A DNA stretch of 64,000 nt, from contig NZ_JNKC01000001.1 of assembly GCF_000701905.1 (NCBI RefSeq), forward strand, positions 922,506-986,505. The letters run 5' to 3'. A model generated the notes under the pieces. That model was given only the letters and a program-made list of their open reading frames with translations, was not told the DNA's origin and ran no database searches. The stretch comes from Proteiniclasticum ruminis DSM 24773. Its GTDB lineage: Bacteria; Bacillota; Clostridia; Clostridiales; Clostridiaceae. Made by a program: the position numbers and the translations under genes. Positions within the stretch are counted from its first letter, which is position 1; each line of letters opens with the position of its first letter. Of the stretch, positions 56,272 through 63,655 are shown one piece after another.

Positions 56272-57114
56272 TCATTCCAGGTCCAGGCTTTCTTTATAAA
56301 CTTCTTTTTTAGATATTCCTCTTAACTCCACCACCGCTTTCACGGCATCCTTTTTGCTCATACCGCTTTCAATGAATTGAAGCAGATGCTCCTTCACAGT
56401 AAGATGTGCATATAACTCTTCTTTTTCCAGCTGCTGCGCCTCCTGACTCATTCCTTCCACAACAAGAACAAATTCCCCTTTAGGTGTCCTGTCCTTATAT
56501 GTTTCCAGCACCTCTTGCACAGTGCCTCTCTGGTGCTCCTCATAAAGTTTCGTCAGCTCCCTGGATAAAGATATCTTTCGCTCGCCAAACACCTCCTGGA
56601 CAGCCTCCAGTGTATCTAGAATGCGGTGTGGCGCTTCATAGAGGATCAGTGTCTCTTCTCGGTTCCGATACTTCAAGAGTTCGTCCCGCTTCTTTTTCCG
56701 GGCCTTATCGAGAAACCCGATGAAAGTGAATCTTGATGTATCAAGACCTGAGGACACCAGGGCATTGATCAGCGCTGAAGGGCCTGGAAGCACATTCACC
56801 TCAATACCTCTTTGGATGGCTTTTCTGACAAGTACAGATCCAGGATCGGATATTCCAGGCATTCCTGCATCTGATACCAGTGCGATGGTCTCACCACTTT
56901 CTACCTTATCAAGTATCTCTTCAGACACACCCATTTCATTATGCTCGCGATAACTAAGAAGTGGTTTTCTGATTTCATAGCGGTTCAGAAGTTTTGAAGT
57001 GACCCGGGTATCCTCACAGGCGATGCGGTCTGCTTCCTGAAGCACTTCCAGCACTCTGAAAGAAATATCCTTTAAATTCCCGATGGGTGTAGGCACAATG
57101 TATAGCTTGCTCAT
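56272..57114 (-). CDS. rsmI: 16S rRNA (cytidine-2'-O)-methyltransferase RsmI
   Basis: RsmI methylates the ribose of C1402 in 16S rRNA. It opens with KLYIVPTPIGNLKDIS and shows EDTRVTSKLLNRYEI, ALVSDAGMPGISDPGSVLV and the LPGPSALINALVSSGLDTSRFTFIGFL segment, all diagnostic. The 280-residue length is normal. It overlaps the TrmN6-like gene by four bases (ATGA), so both are translated from one message, an arrangement widespread in Firmicutes. Confidence 0.96.
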   Translation of the reverse strand: MSKLYIVPTPIGNLKDISFRVLEVLQEADRIACEDTRVTSKLLNRYEIRKPLLSYREHNEMGVSEEILDKVESGETIALVSDAGMPGISDPGSVLVRKAIQRGIEVNVLPGPSALINALVSSGLDTSRFTFIGFLDKARKKKRDELLKYRNREETLILYEAPHRILDTLEAVQEVFGERKISLSRELTKLYEEHQRGTVQEVLETYKDRTPKGEFVLVVEGMSQEAQQLEKEELYAHLTVKEHLLQFIESGMSKKDAVKAVVELRGISKKEVYKESLDLE

Positions 57115-57854
57115 CTTCTTTCATCTCCATAAATTCTTCGGATTTCATCTGAATAGTTACCTTCATCATCATAGATGAATAACGGTGCTTCTACCTTAAG
57201 AAAAGCTCCTCCATCTCTGACACCTTCGATGAGAACCATCGTCGGAGCCTTCTTGGTGTTCGGATAAACCATTCGGATTCTTTTGGGCTCAATTTTGTAT
57301 TTTCTCATGAGTGAGATTAGATCTGCCAGCCTTTCCGGACGATGGATCATATATAACCTTCCCTGGTCTTTCAAGGCTTTCCTTGAAGCTTCTATCAGTT
57401 CTTCCAACGTCACCGACACCTCATGTCTTGCAATGGTTAATGCATCTTCTTCATTGAGTATGCCGCTGTTCACCTTCTTATAGGGTGGATTGGCTGTGAC
57501 CACATGAAAATGCCCTAAGGTCTTCAGAAGATCCCAATCTTTAACATCTCCCTGGTGCATCTTCACTTTATCTTCAATATCGTTCAGTCTGATGCTTCTT
57601 TCTGCCATCTCAGCAAACTCTTCTTGAATCTCCAGTCCATGAATCTCTCCTGCTTTTGTCTTCCCATATAAAAGAATAGGAATAATCCCAGTTCCCGAGC
57701 AGAAGTCCATGACCCTGTCTTTATTTCGGACCTGAGCAAAATCAGAGAGCAGTACGGCATCCACTCCAAACCGGAACCCCTTTTCTTTCTGAATAATTCT
57801 AAGCCCCTGTAGATTAAGGTCTTCCACAGTTTCTCCGGGTTTCACATACGACAT
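57111..57854 (-). CDS. TrmN6-like tRNA adenine-N6 methyltransferase (YabB type)
   Basis: A class I SAM-dependent methyltransferase with the SAM motif MDFCSGTGIIPILL and the catalytic NPPY motif (VTANPPYKKVNSG), characteristic of N6-adenine methylation. It resembles the YabB/TrmN6 family that modifies A37 of tRNA-Val in E. coli; the target in Firmicutes is less certain. The start PGETVEDLNLQGLRIIQKEKGFRFGVDAVLL is typical. It is coupled to rsmI. Confidence 0.88.
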   Translation of the reverse strand: MSYVKPGETVEDLNLQGLRIIQKEKGFRFGVDAVLLSDFAQVRNKDRVMDFCSGTGIIPILLYGKTKAGEIHGLEIQEEFAEMAERSIRLNDIEDKVKMHQGDVKDWDLLKTLGHFHVVTANPPYKKVNSGILNEEDALTIARHEVSVTLEELIEASRKALKDQGRLYMIHRPERLADLISLMRKYKIEPKRIRMVYPNTKKAPTMVLIEGVRDGGAFLKVEAPLFIYDDEGNYSDEIRRIYGDERR

Positions 57855-57959
57855 ATGATTTCCTCACTTCCTTAAATACTTCTTTCATTTTATCCTCTTC
57901 GTTCTCTTTATACAAGAAATTAGGGAAGATGAGCGGTATTCTGCAGAGAAATAATAAGG

Positions 57960-57965
57960 TATAAT
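57960..57965 (+). promoter_or_regulatory. Consensus -10 box for the PAP2-HAD operon
   Basis: A perfect TATAAT lies 33 bases before the PAP2 start. A matching -35 is poor (GTATTC at 18 bases), so the promoter may depend on an activator or an alternative -35. Confidence 0.5.
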
Positions 57966-57997
57966 AGGGTTTAGTCAGTATTTCATGTGAGGTTCTT

Positions 57998-58537
57998 ATG
58001 ATCGGAAAAATTAAAGCTTGGGATGAGCGCGTCATCCTGTATATCAATCAAAACTTAAAATACAAGGGACTGGATTATTTCTTCATCGCTGTTACCTACC
58101 TAGGATCTGATGTGTTTGCCATCGGCTTCATTCTGGCCTTTGCCATCCTGCCGGTCTCCACGGTGCAGTCTTTTGCGCTCTATGCCGCGCTAGCCCTCAT
58201 CTTATCGGGTCTCACCGTTGGAATTATGAAAAACAGCATCCGAAGAAAGCGTCCATTTGAAACTCTCATTGAGTTAAAAAGCTTACGAATTGGTGTGGAT
58301 CAATTCTCTTTCCCTTCAGGACATACCACTGCTGCTTTTTCGCTCGCTGTGACTTCAGCTTTAGTCACTCAGGGAAATATCGCATCTTCTGTCTACCTCA
58401 TTCTGGCACTTCTGGTGGCGGTCTCCAGGGTCTATCTTGGGGTGCACTATCCTTCAGATGTCATTGTTGGCGGAATCATCGGAAGCAGCTATGCTGTGCT
58501 CATACATCTAATTCGGGAGGTTATAATTGTTGTTTAA
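57998..58537 (+). CDS. PAP2-family membrane phosphatase
   Basis: A 179-residue protein of about five membrane helices with the full PAP2 catalytic set: KNSIRRKRPFE, FPSGHTTAAF and SRVYLGVHYPSDVIVGG. Such enzymes dephosphorylate lipid phosphates such as undecaprenyl diphosphate or phosphatidylglycerol phosphate at the outer membrane face; the substrate cannot be told. It overlaps the downstream HAD gene by 11 bases. The ATG follows GAGG. Confidence 0.9.
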   Translation: MIGKIKAWDERVILYINQNLKYKGLDYFFIAVTYLGSDVFAIGFILAFAILPVSTVQSFALYAALALILSGLTVGIMKNSIRRKRPFETLIELKSLRIGVDQFSFPSGHTTAAFSLAVTSALVTQGNIASSVYLILALLVAVSRVYLGVHYPSDVIVGGIIGSSYAVLIHLIREVIIVV

Positions 58538-59189
58538 TGAAATAAAAGGTGTAATATTCGATATGGACGGTACCCTCATCGACTCTATGTGGGTATGGAG
58601 AAAGATCGACGAGGATTTCATCCGTGAGAGAGGCATCAATCTTCTACCGGAAGAACTCATGGGGAAAATATCTCATCTCAGTTTCCATGAAACTGCAGAG
58701 TTTTTCAAAAGAGAATTCATGCTGCCTGAGTCTGTGGAAGATATCAAAGACCACTGGAACACCATGGCAAGACACGAGTACATCCATCATGTGCTGCTGA
58801 AAGATCATGCCCTGGAGTTTCTGGAGGCTCTAAAGAAGAAAGGAATCCGCATGGCCATTGCCACCAGCTCATCTAAAGAGCTCTTGGAAGAAACCATTCA
58901 CTCCAAAGGCATCGCTCAGTATTTTGATACCATTGTCACCACAGACATGGCCGGAAAAACAAAGATTGAACCCGATGTCTATCTGCTGGCAGCAAAAAAT
59001 CTTGGACTGAATCCACGGGAGATCGCTGTCTTTGAAGATATCCCAGCAGCAATGATCGGCGCAAAGAAAGCTGGCATGGTGGTCTTTGGCGTCCATGACA
59101 AGTTTTCTGAAGACAAGATGGAGGAGATCTTAGGCACTTGCCATCATTACATCCATCACTTTGGAGAACTCCTGCCACTTTTGATATAG
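58527..59189 (+). CDS. HAD-superfamily phosphatase (beta-phosphoglucomutase-like subfamily)
   Basis: HAD motif I is VIFDMDGTLIDSM with the nucleophilic Asp, motif II is the Ser/Thr in MAIATSSSKELLEE, motif III is the Lys in GKTKIEPDVYLLAAKNL and motif IV is AVFEDIPAAMIGAKKAGM. The four-helix cap places it in the PGM-like branch. The substrate is unknown. The start is TTG at 58527, six bases from GGAGG inside the PAP2 gene, so the two are coupled. Confidence 0.88.
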   Translation: MLFNEIKGVIFDMDGTLIDSMWVWRKIDEDFIRERGINLLPEELMGKISHLSFHETAEFFKREFMLPESVEDIKDHWNTMARHEYIHHVLLKDHALEFLEALKKKGIRMAIATSSSKELLEETIHSKGIAQYFDTIVTTDMAGKTKIEPDVYLLAAKNLGLNPREIAVFEDIPAAMIGAKKAGMVVFGVHDKFSEDKMEEILGTCHHYIHHFGELLPLLI

Positions 59190-59204
59190 ACCTTTCTATG
59201 AATA

Positions 59205-59244
59205 ACACCCCACTTTCAAACTGCTTGAAAGTGGGGTGTTTGTT
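59205..59244. terminator. Shared terminator between converging genes
   Basis: The arms 59205-59219 and 59225-59239 are perfectly complementary over 15 bases with a five-base loop. TTGTTTTC follows on the plus strand and a weaker run on the minus strand. It stands between the HAD gene and the converging parvulin gene. Confidence 0.88.
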
Positions 59245-59246
59245 TT

Positions 59247-59999
59247 CTACTTATTGTACGTTACTGGGAACTTCTCCTGAAGCTCAGTAATGAGCTTTGT
59301 ATAATACTCCATCTGCTTGTCCTGAAGCATTTTGTTCATCACTTCAGACTTCACTTCTTCAAAGCCCAGTGGCTCATTTCCTTTTTTATCCGTGGTCTTG
59401 ATTACATGATAGCCAAACTGTGACTTCACAGGTTCTTTGGTCATTTCTCCAACTTCCATTGCGAAAGCCGCATCTTCGAACTCCTTTACCATCATGCCTC
59501 TTCCGAATTCTCCCAGGTCTCCTCCCTGTTCACTGGATGGACAGCTGGAATACTCCTTTGCTGCATCCTCAAAAGTCAGTTCACTGGATTCGATCTTTGT
59601 GATAATATCCTTCGCAATCTTTTCGTCATCCACAAGAATATGGCTGGCCTTGATGCTTTCCTGACCCTGGTATCTTTCAGGATGCGCTGCGTATACTTCC
59701 TTGGCTTCATCTTCTTCAATGGTAATGGTGCTTAGAATCTTATTCATGGTAAAGCTGTACTTGATATCTTTTAGTGCCTGCTCTACTTGTGACATGAACT
59801 GTGGATCATTATCCAGTCCAATCTCCGTTCCGAAGGCATTGATGAGCTCTACACTGATGAGCTGATCCAAGAGCTGCTTCCGGCCATATTCTGATTCAAA
59901 ATAGCCCCTTCTTTCAGGTGCCAGTGACTGTATTGTTGTGTCCAGAATTTCATCTGTAATGTCTATGCCATTTACTGTGGCAAGTACTTTCTTCTCCAT
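59247..59999 (-). CDS. Parvulin-type peptidyl-prolyl isomerase without signal peptide
   Basis: A 250-residue protein: SurA_N-like helical part (about 1-110), parvulin domain (about 115-205: KASHILVDDEKIAKDI, CPSSEQGGDLGEFGRGMMVKEFE, VKSQFGYHVIKTTDK), and a helical tail. Unlike PrsA it lacks a signal peptide or lipobox; the protein starts EKKVLATVNGIDI and should stay in the cytoplasm. It likely aids folding of cytosolic proteins. It is transcribed divergently from bcp. The ATG follows AAAGGAG. Confidence 0.9.
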   Translation of the reverse strand: MEKKVLATVNGIDITDEILDTTIQSLAPERRGYFESEYGRKQLLDQLISVELINAFGTEIGLDNDPQFMSQVEQALKDIKYSFTMNKILSTITIEEDEAKEVYAAHPERYQGQESIKASHILVDDEKIAKDIITKIESSELTFEDAAKEYSSCPSSEQGGDLGEFGRGMMVKEFEDAAFAMEVGEMTKEPVKSQFGYHVIKTTDKKGNEPLGFEEVKSEVMNKMLQDKQMEYYTKLITELQEKFPVTYNK

Positions 60000-60104
60000 A
60001 CTATACTCCTTTAAAGTGAATTCTTTTCTATCTTAACATATTTCTCTATGGAGTTGAAACCATAAGGTGAAAAATAGCCCGTATCGAGAATTCTTAACCA
60101 CCAG

Positions 60105-60130
60105 TTCATAGTTTTTCACTATACTATGAA
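60105..60130. promoter_or_regulatory. Inverted repeat over the bcp promoter, candidate operator
   Basis: TTCATAGT (60105-60112) and ACTATGAA (60123-60130) form a perfect dyad with a 10-base spacer. A TATACT -10 (60120-60125) overlaps the right arm, so a bound regulator would block bcp transcription. It does not match the PerR box as I know it. The site also lies in the divergent space before the parvulin gene. Confidence 0.55.
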
Positions 60131-60161
60131 TCATAGATTTGAAATGAAAGGAGTTTGTACT

Positions 60162-60629
60162 ATGGTTAAACTAAACGAAAAAGCACCCAACTTCACACTC
60201 ATGGGTTCTGATGGCAAGGAGCATTCTCTCGCTGAATATCTAGGGAAAAAAGTGATTCTTTATTTCTATCCTAGAGACAACACGCCAGGATGCACTTTGG
60301 AAGCAGAGAGTTTTAGAGACAATCATGATGATTATCAGAAAGAGAATGCTGTTGTTCTTGGTATTTCAAGAGACACACTAGATTCTCATGATAAGTTCAT
60401 TGATAAGCTGGGACTTCCATTTGTTCTTTTATCTGATGCAGAAAGCACCGTATGCACATTATATGATGTACTGAAAGAAAAAAATATGTACGGAAAAAAA
60501 TCCATTGGAATCGCCAGAAGCACCTTTATCATTGATGAAAAAGGAACCATCATCTATGAGAACCGCAAGGTTAAAGCTGAAGGACATGGTGAGGAAATTA
60601 GAGATTTTCTGAATAGCCTCGAGAAATAA
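60162..60629 (+). CDS. bcp: Thioredoxin-dependent peroxiredoxin, Bcp family
   Basis: Reduces hydrogen peroxide and organic hydroperoxides in the cytoplasm. The peroxidatic Cys44 is in YFYPRDNTPGCTLEAESFRD. The resolving Cys that E. coli Bcp has five residues later is Glu49 here. Cys98 (STVCTLYDV) is at the place of the other conserved Bcp Cys. It may therefore act as a one-Cys enzyme. I choose ATG at 60162: AAAGGAG is eight bases upstream and the protein starts VKLNEKAPNFTL. The length is 155. It may be controlled by the dyad at 60105-60130. Confidence 0.94.
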   Translation: MVKLNEKAPNFTLMGSDGKEHSLAEYLGKKVILYFYPRDNTPGCTLEAESFRDNHDDYQKENAVVLGISRDTLDSHDKFIDKLGLPFVLLSDAESTVCTLYDVLKEKNMYGKKSIGIARSTFIIDEKGTIIYENRKVKAEGHGEEIRDFLNSLEK

Positions 60630-60653
60630 GGGTAGCAGTATATAAACTGATAA

Positions 60654-60700
60654 TCAAAAGGAAGAGATTTCATGACGAAATCTCTTCCTTTTGATTTTTT
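60654..60700. terminator. Terminator with 18-bp perfect stem, overlapping a coding end
   Basis: The arms 60654-60671 and 60677-60694 are perfectly complementary, loop of five bases, with T-rich sequence after it on the plus strand. It ends bcp and also encodes the last residues of the converging minus-strand gene, whose stop codon is at 60670-60672. Confidence 0.9.
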
Positions 60701-61314
60701 TCTAGAATACGGATCGCTGCAGTTGCCACAAACATCCTTTTTTCTGAAAGCTCCTTCAGATCAAGAACCTCTCTTTTCCCATTATTCGACACCAGAACCT
60801 TGAAGTGGTCTCCATATCCCGTCACAGTGACCCAGTGGTTGTACAGACCTTCCCGATACCCTTTTTTCAGCTTCAGTCCAACGATGAGTGGCACAGGATT
60901 GTCTAAATCAATATTTCTCTTGATTTCCAGCATGATTCTCCGGAGGCCAAAATTGCCTCCCAAGTAGCTATGGATGATGTTCACTCGGATACTCTTCCCC
61001 TGCCTCATATAATACCAGTGGGCTGCCAGTTTGAACCGCAGCGCTGTGGTGGGTCCTAATAGATATTTACGGAACATCTCATTCTGATCTTTAATCAGCT
61101 CTTCCCGTACATAACTCTTTCCTTCTTTATACGCCACAAAATTATTAAGCGTCACAGAGCCGCATCCATATTTTGCCAGGGCTTTTGTCGACAAGTGCTG
61201 ATTTCCTCCGTAGAGCCCATCAAAGATGCTATGAAAACTCTTGTTTAAAATGGTAAACTCAATGCCATCAACTGTATACTTCACAAAATCACTCCAGAAA
61301 TTTTTCTTTATCAT
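60670..61314 (-). CDS. Papain-like-fold (C39-like) protein of unknown function
   Basis: A 214-residue protein I do not recognise with certainty. The order Cys51 (LAKYGCGSVTLNNFVAY), His160 (GLYNHWVTVTGYGD) and Asn177 (KVLVSNNGKREVLDL) has the spacing and flanking sequence of C39-like or papain-like cysteine peptidases. The first part has no signal peptide or membrane helix, so it is probably cytoplasmic. The start at 61314 has no good ribosome site and could be further downstream. Whether it is an active protease, a transglutaminase-like enzyme or an inactive homolog is unknown. It lies alone between converging bcp and the speDE unit. Confidence 0.7.
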   Translation of the reverse strand: MIKKNFWSDFVKYTVDGIEFTILNKSFHSIFDGLYGGNQHLSTKALAKYGCGSVTLNNFVAYKEGKSYVREELIKDQNEMFRKYLLGPTTALRFKLAAHWYYMRQGKSIRVNIIHSYLGGNFGLRRIMLEIKRNIDLDNPVPLIVGLKLKKGYREGLYNHWVTVTGYGDHFKVLVSNNGKREVLDLKELSEKRMFVATAAIRILEKNQKEEISS

Positions 61315-61362
61315 AACAGAAAGTTGTGCGTCTGTGTCTGAATTCAGTAAATTTTAACTTTG

Positions 61363-61387
61363 AAAAAAGGAAGCATTAAATGCTCCC
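61363..61387 (-). terminator. Terminator of the speD-speE unit
   Basis: GGGAGCATT pairs with AATGCTTCC, followed by six U on the minus strand, ten bases after the speE stop. Confidence 0.82.
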
Positions 61388-61396
61388 TCAATCATC

Positions 61397-62254
61397 CTAT
61401 TCTTCTACTGCTTCCTGAAGAAGCTTTTTTACATAGTTTGGCAGAGCAAATGCTGCGCTGTGGATTTCCGTGTTATAGTATCCTGTTTCCAGTCCAAGAC
61501 TGTTCCACCACTCTTCTTTGAGATCTTTCACAGGATCCAGGGATTTGGATGCAAATCCAAAGAGCCAGTGACCTGATGCATAGGTAGGAATATGCACCTG
61601 ATAGACTTTTGCCACAGGAAAAAATTCATGAATTCTTTTATGAGAACGCTTCATGGCTCTCTGGTACTCTTCGTAAAACGGACTCTCATGCTGATTCACC
61701 AAGATTCCATCTTCTGTGAGTGCTTCGTAACAGTTTTTGTAGAACTCTCTTGTGAAGAGTCCTTCTCCTGGGCCTATTGGATCCGTGCTGTCCACGATGA
61801 TCAGATCATACGCATTCTTCTTTTCCTGAACAAACTTCAGTCCGTCCTCAAAATATAGGTGCACCCTCGCATCATCCAGTCCGCTGGTGGAGTTTGGAAA
61901 GTACTCGCGGCAGATATCCACAACCATCTGATCGATTTCTACCATGTCAATATTTTCCAAATGCGCGTATCTGGTAAGCTCACGAACTGTTCCACCATCG
62001 CCGGCACCGATGACAAGGACATTCCTGATCTCGGGATTTGTAGCCATAGGTACGTGAACAATCATATCATGATAAATGAACTCATCTTTTTCTGTAATCA
62101 TCACAAGTCCATCTAGCGTAAAAAATCTGCCAAATTCATTACTTTCAAAGACATCCATTCTCTGGAAGTCGCTTTGTCCGGAATAGAGCTGTTTTTCCAC
62201 CTTGATGGAAAACTTCGCCTCTTTGCTGTGGTTTTCTGTATACCAAAGTTCCAT
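61397..62254 (-). CDS. speE: Spermidine synthase
   Basis: Transfers an aminopropyl group from decarboxylated SAM to putrescine. The start MELWYTENHSKEAKFSIKVEK, the fold core RNVLVIGAGDGGTVRELTRY, the acidic DMVEIDQMV and VDSTDPIGPGEGLFTREFY (catalytic Asp) are diagnostic. I choose ATG at 62254 because AAGGAGG lies five bases upstream, inside the end of speD. The resulting 285-residue length fits SpeE. It is coupled to speD. Confidence 0.96.
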   Translation of the reverse strand: MELWYTENHSKEAKFSIKVEKQLYSGQSDFQRMDVFESNEFGRFFTLDGLVMITEKDEFIYHDMIVHVPMATNPEIRNVLVIGAGDGGTVRELTRYAHLENIDMVEIDQMVVDICREYFPNSTSGLDDARVHLYFEDGLKFVQEKKNAYDLIIVDSTDPIGPGEGLFTREFYKNCYEALTEDGILVNQHESPFYEEYQRAMKRSHKRIHEFFPVAKVYQVHIPTYASGHWLFGFASKSLDPVKDLKEEWWNSLGLETGYYNTEIHSAAFALPNYVKKLLQEAVEE

Positions 62255-62264
62255 GGGAACCTCC

Positions 62265-63071
62265 TTAATCATATATATTTCTTCCGCTGTAGATCTCTAT
62301 CATTTCTTTTCTGAGGTTGCTTGAGATTTCTAAACGTTCTTTTGGTGTGAATTCTCTGATGTCATTTCTGAAAAGATAGTTTTGGAGATTCAGCTCCTTG
62401 ATCAGCATCTTCGTATGGAAAATATTAGCATGATACATATTAATATCATGTGCATCATAAGCTTCTAAGGTTTTTTCCTTAATATAGTCCTGGATGGACC
62501 GGATATCATGATCGATGAAGAACTTTCTGCCGTCTTCATCCCGAGTGAATCCTCTCACCCGATAGTCGATGGAAATGATGTCAGAATCAAAGCTTCCGAT
62601 AAGGTAATCCAGCGCATTCAAGGGTGAAATCTTACCACAGGTGGATACTTCGATATCCACTCTAAAACTTGCAATGGATTTATCAGGATGATACTCCGGA
62701 TAGGTGTGTACGGTCAGGTGACTCTTGTCAAGATGCCCCACCACACTGTCACGTTTCTCATAAAGACTCAGTCCTAAGTTGCAGGAAGGATCCACATGGC
62801 GCTCAGCCAATGGCTCTTCTGAAATAAGTATTGTTACACTTGCTCCTTGAGGATCATAATCCTGTTTGGAGATATTGAGTACGTTCGCCCCAATCGTATC
62901 CGTCACATCACAGAGGATTTTGGTAAGTCTCTCCGAATTGTACATCTCATCGATATAGTCCACGTACTCGCTTTGTTCCTTTTCTGTCTTCGCATAACAG
63001 AAGTCATAAATATTAAAACTCAGCGTCTTTGTTAGGTTATTGAATCCATACAGTTTTAGTTTGTCTGCCAT
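62265..63071 (-). CDS. speD: S-adenosylmethionine decarboxylase proenzyme (E. coli-like, long SpeD)
   Basis: Produces decarboxylated SAM for SpeE. It is a self-cleaving pyruvoyl enzyme; cleavage is expected between Lys116 and Ser117 in GHLDKSHLTVHTYPEYHPD, giving a small beta chain and an alpha chain with a pyruvoyl end. At 268 residues it is the class 1a, E. coli-type form rather than the 130-residue form of Bacillus. GGGG lies upstream of the ATG. Putrescine must come from elsewhere, as no speA/speB/speC is in the window. Confidence 0.94.
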   Translation of the reverse strand: MADKLKLYGFNNLTKTLSFNIYDFCYAKTEKEQSEYVDYIDEMYNSERLTKILCDVTDTIGANVLNISKQDYDPQGASVTILISEEPLAERHVDPSCNLGLSLYEKRDSVVGHLDKSHLTVHTYPEYHPDKSIASFRVDIEVSTCGKISPLNALDYLIGSFDSDIISIDYRVRGFTRDEDGRKFFIDHDIRSIQDYIKEKTLEAYDAHDINMYHANIFHTKMLIKELNLQNYLFRNDIREFTPKERLEISSNLRKEMIEIYSGRNIYD

Positions 63072-63346
63072 TATATTCCCCTTCCTGGCGGCAAAATTTG
63101 AACTATTTCAGTGCACTTCAAAAGTAAAATTGAAATTACAGATGTGATTTCAATTCATTTAAAAAATGCTCTAGGATAGAGTTTACAAGAGGATTGCTTC
63201 ACTGTCAATATATTTCCGTTAAGTTTTATCGAGTATTTTGTTTAGTATAACTAAACTTTTTAAGGTCTTTTTTCTCATTTTCAAAAACACTTTTTGGGGA
63301 GCCTTTCTGTTTCTTGACTCGCGTTTGAAGGTGATTCTGAAAGCAC
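63072..63346. other. Intergenic region before speD, with a short inverted repeat
   Basis: There is no credible gene here. A perfect nine-base dyad (AATTGAAAT at 63128-63136 and ATTTCAATT at 63147-63155) lies 57 bases upstream of the speD start and could be an operator or a leader hairpin. A clear promoter was not found. Confidence 0.5.
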
Positions 63347-63373
63347 AAAAAAACCACATCAGACGATGTGGTT
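63347..63373 (-). terminator. Terminator of the rRNA-tRNA operon
   Basis: AACCACATC pairs with GATGTGGTT around a four-base loop, followed by seven U on the minus strand. It lies just after the CCA end of tRNA-Phe. Confidence 0.93.
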
Positions 63374-63378
63374 TTTTG

Positions 63379-63454
63379 TGGTGGCTTCACTCGGAATCGA
63401 ACCAAGGACACGTAGATTTTCAGTCTACTGCTCTACCGACTGAGCTATGAAGCC
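63379..63454 (-). tRNA. tRNA-Phe (GAA)
   Basis: A 76-base tRNA reading leftwards. The acceptor stem GGCTTCA pairs with TGAAGCC, followed by discriminator A and an encoded CCA. The D-arm (TAGCTCAGTCGGTAGAGC), the anticodon loop CTGAAAA with GAA, and the T-arm (GGTTCGATTCC) are all standard. It is the last gene of the rRNA operon, about 8 bases after 5S rRNA. Confidence 0.97.
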
Positions 63455-63461
63455 ATGGTAC

Positions 63462-63580
63462 ATCTGGCGACGACCTACTTTCCCACAGGGCTTCCCCTGC
63501 AGTATCATGGGCTCCTTGAGGCTTAACCGTCGTGTTCGGAATGGGAACGGGTGTAACCCTCAGAGATATAGACACCAGAT
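63462..63580 (-). rRNA. 5S rRNA
   Basis: About 118 bases reading leftwards, with the closing helix TCTGGTGTC/GGCGCCAGA-like ends (TCTGGTG at 63573-63579 with CGCCAGA at 63463-63469) and the conserved CCCGTTCCCATTCCGAACAC segment. The exact ends are estimated by a few bases. It is followed at once by tRNA-Phe. Confidence 0.95.
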
Positions 63581-63655
63581 ATTCAGTTTTTGAAAGATCT
63601 GTATCTTTCAAAACTGCATACAGAGACTGTAAAGAATTTAAGTTGTTCTTTTTTT

